NCBI GenBank assembly: GCA_011109175.1
Contig: RDEW01000029.1
Location: 690,402-754,401 of the forward strand
Source of the DNA: Dicyema japonicum
Taxonomy: Eukaryota; Dicyemida; Rhombozoa; Dicyemidae
Direction: 5' to 3'
Length of the DNA: 64,000 nucleotides
Shown here piece by piece: positions 63,090 through 64,000 of the stretch. A program made the position numbers and the translations under genes. Under the pieces are notes generated by a model. The model worked only from the letters and a program-made list of their open reading frames with translations. It was not told where the DNA came from and made no database searches. How positions within the stretch are numbered: the first letter of the stretch is position 1; the number at the start of each line of letters is the position of its first letter.

Positions 63090-63560
63090 AGCTATAATAT
63101 TTGCGAACCCCTTTAACATCAAAATTGAAGAATCTCCTGTACAATTCCAAATGGAATAGAGTGAATTGACAGCCGATTTATAGTTGAGCGCTTTAACGAC
63201 ACTTCGAATTTTACCAATCTCTACCAAAAAAAATTAAGAATCTTGTAAATAATGGATACATGAATATTTCAATGTTCGGATCAAATTATGTATGTGAATA
63301 CATTTTCAGCAAAATGGTTCAACTAAAGAACAAATACCGCGATAAACTGACAGCTATGCATCTAAGTCAGTTGTTACCGAATTCGGCATCTTCTATTGTA
63401 CCAGCTTTTAAAGAGCTAATTGATTAAAGGATTATAAATTTACATTTGCTTTCTTCTTTATACTAATAAAGTTTAAAAAAATTGACGGCCACTACAAATA
63501 AAATAATTTATTGATTTGGCCCCTGGGTTAAAATTATTGAGAACCATTGTTCTAGACGAT
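63090..63560 (+). pseudogene. hAT-Charlie transposase C-terminus and right terminal repeat
   Basis: Across stops, the plus strand reads FANPFNIKIEESPVQFQME, LVNNGYMNISMFGSNYVCEY and IFSKMVQLKNKYRDKLTAMH, then LSQLLPNSASSIVPAFKELI. This is the hAT dimerisation region (SMFGSTYxCEQxFSxM...K...RxRLTDxHLxxxLR). Downstream, GGCCCCTGGGTTAAAATTAT and TGAGAACCATTG (63517-63552) are, reversed, the typical Charlie terminus C-A-x-T-G-G-T-T-C-T-C-A-A. The 5' part of the element is not in the window or not recognisable. Confidence 0.78.
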
Positions 63561-64000
63561 TACAAGATGAGCTTCTATTGTCTTGGTCCTCTTCGATTTC
63601 TGCGTTAAATAATCCCAGCCTCACTAATTTGTAGGAAACCTGCGGCTATTAAGTAGAATGCAACAAATGCATGTAGCTTACATCAATCAGTAAGTCTTAC
63701 ATTGTGGACGAACAATGTAATTAAAGGAAATTTAAAAAGGTGATTTACTGTCAATTTGGACAAGTTGCAAAAAATAGAAGACATCTTCACTTACGTTTGT
63801 TGAGATGGGTGGTGCTTACATCGTAGACAAGTCAGGCTAACCCAGTCCATGGGAAGATAAGATTTCGATTGGAGGAAGGGGCCGTTGTAGAATTTTATAA
63901 TCATCGAGTCTACTATTTTAAAACATGAAATCCTCACGAAAACAAGTTATTAGAATTCTCTAGAACCCACATATCAATCACAGACTGCGTATGCGAATTA
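63561..64000. other. No recognised feature
   Basis: The last 440 bases show no gene or repeat that I can support. Confidence 0.4.

Noticed and set aside
1-64000. CRISPR array or prokaryotic operons
   Set aside because: There are no regularly spaced repeats of suitable length, genes carry spliceosomal introns, and the transposons are animal-type LINEs and DNA elements.
1-64000. Microsporidian origin, which would also fit introns of 20-30 nt
   Set aside because: Mitochondrial fatty-acid synthesis (MCAT) is not expected in microsporidia, and the CR1-like, jockey-like, Tigger and hAT-Charlie elements point to an animal. Not excluded formally.

Overview
This 64 kb window is nuclear DNA of a eukaryote, AT-rich and packed with mobile elements. 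Host genes take up little of it. Six single n positions and one 48-base N block (37853-37900) show a scaffolded draft assembly. Recognisable host genes are CWC27-type cyclophilin (53433-54905, minus), cytosolic aspartate aminotransferase (36132-37471, minus), the N-terminal part of UTP20 (about 26000-26654, minus), mitochondrial malonyl-CoA:ACP transacylase (48731-49870, plus) and a DHHC-type palmitoyltransferase relic (about 58110-58937, plus). Aligned by eye to known families, these genes are split by GT-AG introns of only 20-27 nt. Introns that short, with animal-type transposons (CR1-like, jockey-like, Tigger/pogo, hAT-Charlie, Helitron), suggest a genome-reduced parasitic animal. A dicyemid mesozoan is my best guess from recalled literature; it is not proven here.

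Layout: 0.8-6.3 kb, old CR1-like and APE-type LINEs, one nested in another. 6.3-9.5 kb, mostly AT-rich debris. 9.6-15.5 kb, LINE A copies with a Helitron inserted in one. 15.9-19.2 kb, LINE tails and a CR1-like LINE with a 2A-type motif. 19.2-21.9 kb, an unrecognised host-like region. 22-23.3 kb, the C-terminus of an RLE-type LINE. 23.4-27.8 kb, a short retroposon, a Tc1/IS630 relic, UTP20 and a Tigger relic. 27.8-34.3 kb, LINEs including one uninterrupted 1,074-codon RLE-type ORF. 34.4-36.1 kb, a long-TIR element. 36.1-37.5 kb, aspartate aminotransferase. 38.1-44.2 kb, two jockey-like LINEs. 44.3-48.2 kb, fragments plus a tRNA-derived SINE. 48.7-49.9 kb, MCAT. 49.9-52.6 kb, a second CR1-like LINE with the 2A motif. 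53.4-54.9 kb, CWC27. 55-59.9 kb, LINE fragments, an unrecognised gene and the DHHC relic. 60.0-62.9 kb, a second long-TIR element carrying a nested LINE. 63.1-63.6 kb, the end of a hAT-Charlie element.

LINE groups used below: A, APE-type, signature LYEAFVRPILTYN; B, CR1-like with N-terminal GDVETNPGP; B2, a CR1-like relative; C, jockey-like with a CCHC gag-like ORF1; D, RLE-type with FMDD; E, RLE-type C-termini with a CRCG...LSCRRSAGR block. Nearly all copies are broken. The D ORF at 30169-33393 and the A ORF at 3314-5179 are the only long uninterrupted ones. The host genes are unrelated housekeeping genes lying as islands between repeats, with no sign of an operon or pathway cluster.

All assignments come from reading motifs; no database search or alignment program was run.
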